Shown here piece by piece: positions 30,808-33,525 of a stretch of DNA of 33,525 nt. The translations under genes were made by a program, and so were the position numbers. Source of the stretch: Terfezia claveryi (taxonomy: Eukaryota > Ascomycota > Pezizomycetes > Pezizales > Pezizaceae); contig WHUX01000394.1 of NCBI GenBank assembly GCA_015179025.1, positions 1 to 33,525 of the forward strand, read 5' to 3'. The notes beneath the pieces are model-generated. The model was given only the letters and a program-made list of their open reading frames with translations. It did not search any database and was not told the DNA's origin. The stretch's first letter is position 1; every line of letters begins with the position of its first letter.

Positions 30808-32221
30808 GAGAGTCCAGGGAGGAGGTTTCAGAGGCAGAATATGTGTTGTTATTAGAAGGAGCTACAGGACTAAGGAGCTACAGGACCGAATATTGAACAC
30901 AGGGTGAAGGCATGGCCTTTCATTGAAAAGCCAAGTTCTTTGGGATGAGTTTGTCCTTACCGTGCTAATCTGTTCTGTTCTTGCCTTGCTCGTTTCCTCT
31001 TGTTTTGCATTTCCTGGAGAATAATCGTGGGATTATGGTGCCGGCAACAAGAAAATGACCGTTAAGCTGTTGTTTAGTTAATTACCTCCGTTAAGCTCAG
31101 TTAAGCTGTTTACCTCCGTTAAGCTAATGTCACTAGCTCAGCTAGTATATGTTTAACCTTTCGCTTGGTTAAAGTTATTTACAGTTTTTTTCAGTATTTA
31201 CTCGCATGATACTCGCAATCAATCTGCTCATAGCTTAAAAGCATGTGGCTTTCATGTCTAGCTTAGATTCACTCACTTTCATGTGTCAAGCTCGGTCTTT
31301 ACCTACAAAGCATGTATTTAAAGTCCTCGCTCTTCCAGTATCTAGCTACTCAGATCAATATTCAATCCACTTCGAATATCTCATTCAACTGGCTCATCAT
31401 TCTGCTTCACACAGTTCAGCTCACTTCTCCCACCTTGTTCTATCTAACCTGGGCACCTCGCACAGCCGGCCAAAGACTTGGACAATGCCCCTGATCTTAT
31501 TTCCCTGTTACACAAGCGATACCCCCAGAAGCCCCGCTCTGTTCTTCCTATTCTGGTCGCTGGAGCTCCTGCCTAAAGGGAGGGTAGTGTCACAACACCA
31601 TTGTTCTCGTTCTTCTCGTTTCCTCACTTTCGTATTATCGTGTTATCCGTGTTGTCGCATTATCGGTTATCGCGGTATCGGACAATCGCTTAGCTTGGGG
31701 AAACATCAGCCTTCGTCATAATTCAAGTTGAGCACTCTTGTATATAGACCCCTCTCTTTGCTCTCTTTGTTATGTCCCCTATCCAACGTCTTGTATATAC
31801 TATACTGTGCTTGGTTTACGTACCTGGGTATTGCCTTGCCTTGCCTTGCTCCTTGACCTTGCCTTGTCCCTCGATCTTGCCTTGCCTCTCAACCTTACCT
31901 TGCCTCTCGACCTTGTCTTGCTCCTCGACCATACTTTGCCTCTTGACCTTGCCTTGTAACCCTACCGCACCCCTCCATTACCTGCACACATGCATAAGCC
32001 ACTTACGCGAGTGTCGGCATTACTAGTCTGCCCTCGCCTTCCACCCCGTACCCCGACTGTTGTATCCCTCAATTATTCCGATATCCTCGCACCTCGTTAC
32101 ATGTGTGTACTAAAGGAGAACTAGTATGATTCCCAAAGTAGTACTCGAAATGGTAGGGCCAAATCGGGACTGGCTAGTGTGACTTCCCAAAACAGTAATC
32201 AAGCAATGCTAGGCAAAATAA
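30808..32221. other. repeat-rich region with LTR-like character
   Basis: No gene is supported. TTACCTCCGTTAAGCT occurs twice (about 31082-31097 and 31110-31125). The interval from TGTCACAACACC (31589) to CTCGTTACA (about 32101) starts TG, ends CA, and contains a TATATAGACCCC promoter-like stretch near 31740. It could be a solo LTR, but no matching target-site duplication was found. Confidence 0.35.
31840..31962 (+). repeat. 18-bp minisatellite, about 6.5 copies
   Basis: Units begin at 31840, 31858, 31876, 31894, 31912, 31930 and 31948 (partial). The consensus is CTTGCCTTGCCTCTCGAC, with several substitutions per unit. One frame would encode a Leu/Asp hexapeptide repeat, which looks like a composition artefact. 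Confidence 0.9.
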
Positions 32222-32300
32222 TACTAGCCTGGCAATCTGAAGCTTAGATATGGCAGAGCGGACGGGATGCCTCGTTTTCTTCAGATGGCTGTAGATACAC
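32222..32300 (+). repeat. dispersed repeat, copy 2
   Basis: The direct-orientation counterpart of 25711-25780. It lies about 240 bp upstream of the transposase-like remnant, so it may belong to the end of that element. Confidence 0.75.
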
Positions 32301-32539
32301 AAAGCGAAAAAGGTCTTTCTATAAACAGGCCGATACCCGGAATGTTGAAACATATGGAACACGGAATTGGAGCCAGCGATAATCTCCGACAGGGGTTTGA
32401 TAGCTAGAGCAAAGTGCTATCTTGGCAAACTGTTCACTCCTAGACACTATTTTAGCGACAAAACGAGCAAGTGCATCACAGGAATTTAAGCTAGCAACAA
32501 TTACCTGGAGGAAAAACTCGGTACCCCCCACAAGGGTTG

Positions 32540-32830
32540 GGATTAAGGAAGTATGCTATTGCTAAGCGGTTAAATATTTCCGAGAGAATGCTTGGTCGGT
32601 GGATCAAAAATGAAGGCCTTATTCTTGCAATCAGGAGCAGACAAAAGAAAGCAACAACAGGTCGAATGGCACAGTTTCCCAGAAATGGAAAATTATATTC
32701 ATGAAAGGTTCCTGAAGCTGCGTGAGGCTGGAGTTATTGGCAGAGGCAAAAGCCTGGTATATAATTACATACTGAAGAATAATAAAAAGGATCACACTCA
32801 GACGAAGCTCAACTCACGATCTGTGAGGAA
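32540..32830 (+). pseudogene. pogo/CENP-B-like transposase N-terminal remnant
   Basis: One frame gives a helix-turn-helix, KYAIAKRLNISERMLGRWIK, then NEGLILAIRSRQKKATTGRM. A frame change near 32680 leads to FPEMENYIHERFLKLREAGV. The order HTH, basic linker, then FPEME-x-LR-x-x-GV is that of the psq and CENP-B-type DNA-binding domains at the N-terminus of pogo/Tigger/Fot1 transposases. No DDE catalytic domain is recognised downstream within the window. The assignment rests on these short motifs. Confidence 0.42.
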
Positions 32831-33525
32831 TCTGAACTGTGTGAATGTCTATGTCTATGGACCTCGTCTGTGTAAAAAGGAAGAAAAACGAGAACCTCAT
32901 ATATGGAAAACCCACCGATCTGCCAAACCCGCCGTACTTCCATTTAAAGCAATATTGCATCTTTATGGCGCGTCAGATCACCCCAGTTTTCCTTGCTATG
33001 GTTCACCAAGCTCCGGCACAGGGGAAACGTAAGAGGAAAAATCACCACAACGTGCGATATCAACCCCCATGAAACAAACTGACATCTAAGAAGCTCAAGA
33101 GAGCATATAGCAAATTTCGCAACAAAGGACTAAACAGCATGGTTAATAGAAAGACTATTCCTTCACCCCGCTCGGAATATCAAGACCTCGCATTCTTTCT
33201 TCCAATGATACCCAGCTCCCCTAAACCTCCTTTTCAACACTAAATCCCCCATATAACATAAACGAGATACTACTCGGCCGCAAACATCCAAATCAACCAG
33301 ACTCGTACGCTCCCACACATCCCTCCAGGATCATGTACTTCCCTCGAGGCAGTAGATTGACCTGTATCTACTGCCATGACTCTTTTCCTTTGCTCAGATC
33401 GGTCTCCAGTATATTGATCTTCTGACTCCGATTCCCATTCTACACATTTTTGGCCACTATCTTCCTCTGATTCCTACTTCCGAGTCTGGGACTGCATCTC
33501 AGCAATTGACAATGGCATCTATCTT
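32831..33525. other. window end, possible minus-strand exon tail
   Basis: On the minus strand from about 33500 to 33320, one frame has a charged composition (ESEEDSGQKCVEWESESEDQ and EQRKRVMAVDTGQ) but contains a stop codon. It may be the end of a gene or relic that starts beyond the window. A further AACCAGACT motif is at 33295-33303. Nothing else is supported. Confidence 0.2.

Noticed and set aside
31738..31959. Leu/Asp repeat protein frame
   Set aside because: It is a reading of the 18-bp minisatellite, without a gene context.
1..33525. CRISPR arrays, bacterial operons, ribosome binding sites, rho-independent terminators
   Set aside because: Nothing of the kind was seen; the sequence is eukaryotic, with spliceosomal introns throughout.

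Overview
The window is nuclear DNA of a filamentous ascomycete. Its genes carry several short introns (mostly 50-130 nt) with GTGAGT, GTATGT or GTAAGT donors, CTAAC/CTGAC-type branch points and CAG/TAG acceptors. The encoded proteins are eukaryotic housekeeping families. Accessory genes (HNH_2 nuclease, Crinkler-type protein) and a Tc1/mariner transposon sit in AT-rich, gene-poor flanks. I suspect Pezizomycetes (the truffle and cup-fungus class) from the look of the accessory families, but the sequence alone does not prove this.

Layout. 1-12.3 kb is a gene-poor, repeat-rich flank. It holds a frame-broken coiled-coil gene (2265-3540), a degraded methyltransferase-like fragment (5654-6410, minus), one intact conserved gene (twin CX9C protein of the MIX17/CHCHD2 family, 8419-9035, minus), a complete Tc1/mariner element with perfect 30-bp terminal inverted repeats (9609-10988) and a broken HNH nuclease gene (11232-12037). 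13.0-27.4 kb is a conserved housekeeping block: MMS2 (+), an unrecognised coiled-coil, probably nuclear protein (-), prefoldin subunit 3 (+), NOP16 (+), MET1-type uroporphyrinogen III methyltransferase (+), phosphopantetheine adenylyltransferase (-) and deoxyribose-phosphate aldolase (+). 27.6-33.5 kb is again accessory: an unrecognised small spliced ORF, a Crinkler-type gene, a minisatellite in LTR-like sequence, dispersed repeats and a pogo/CENP-B-like transposase remnant.

The genes do not form one pathway. MET1 (siroheme for sulfite and nitrite reductase), phosphopantetheine adenylyltransferase (coenzyme A) and DERA (deoxyribose phosphate breakdown) are metabolic; MMS2 (K63 ubiquitin chains in DNA damage tolerance), prefoldin, NOP16 and MIX17 serve repair, folding, ribosome assembly and mitochondria.

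A caution for users: four otherwise well-conserved genes (prefoldin 3, NOP16, MET1 and the unrecognised minus-strand gene) each contain exactly one frame break that a single missing base would explain, and the phosphopantetheine adenylyltransferase gene contains several. MMS2, MIX17 and DERA are fully intact. This looks more like uncorrected deletion errors in the assembly than gene decay. I did not see a convincing novel multi-gene system. The most interesting items are the Crinkler-type gene, the dispersed AACCAGACT motif whose 19-bp inverted copies bracket the transposon and HNH relic, and the matching CGA-to-TGA-type stops in those two elements.
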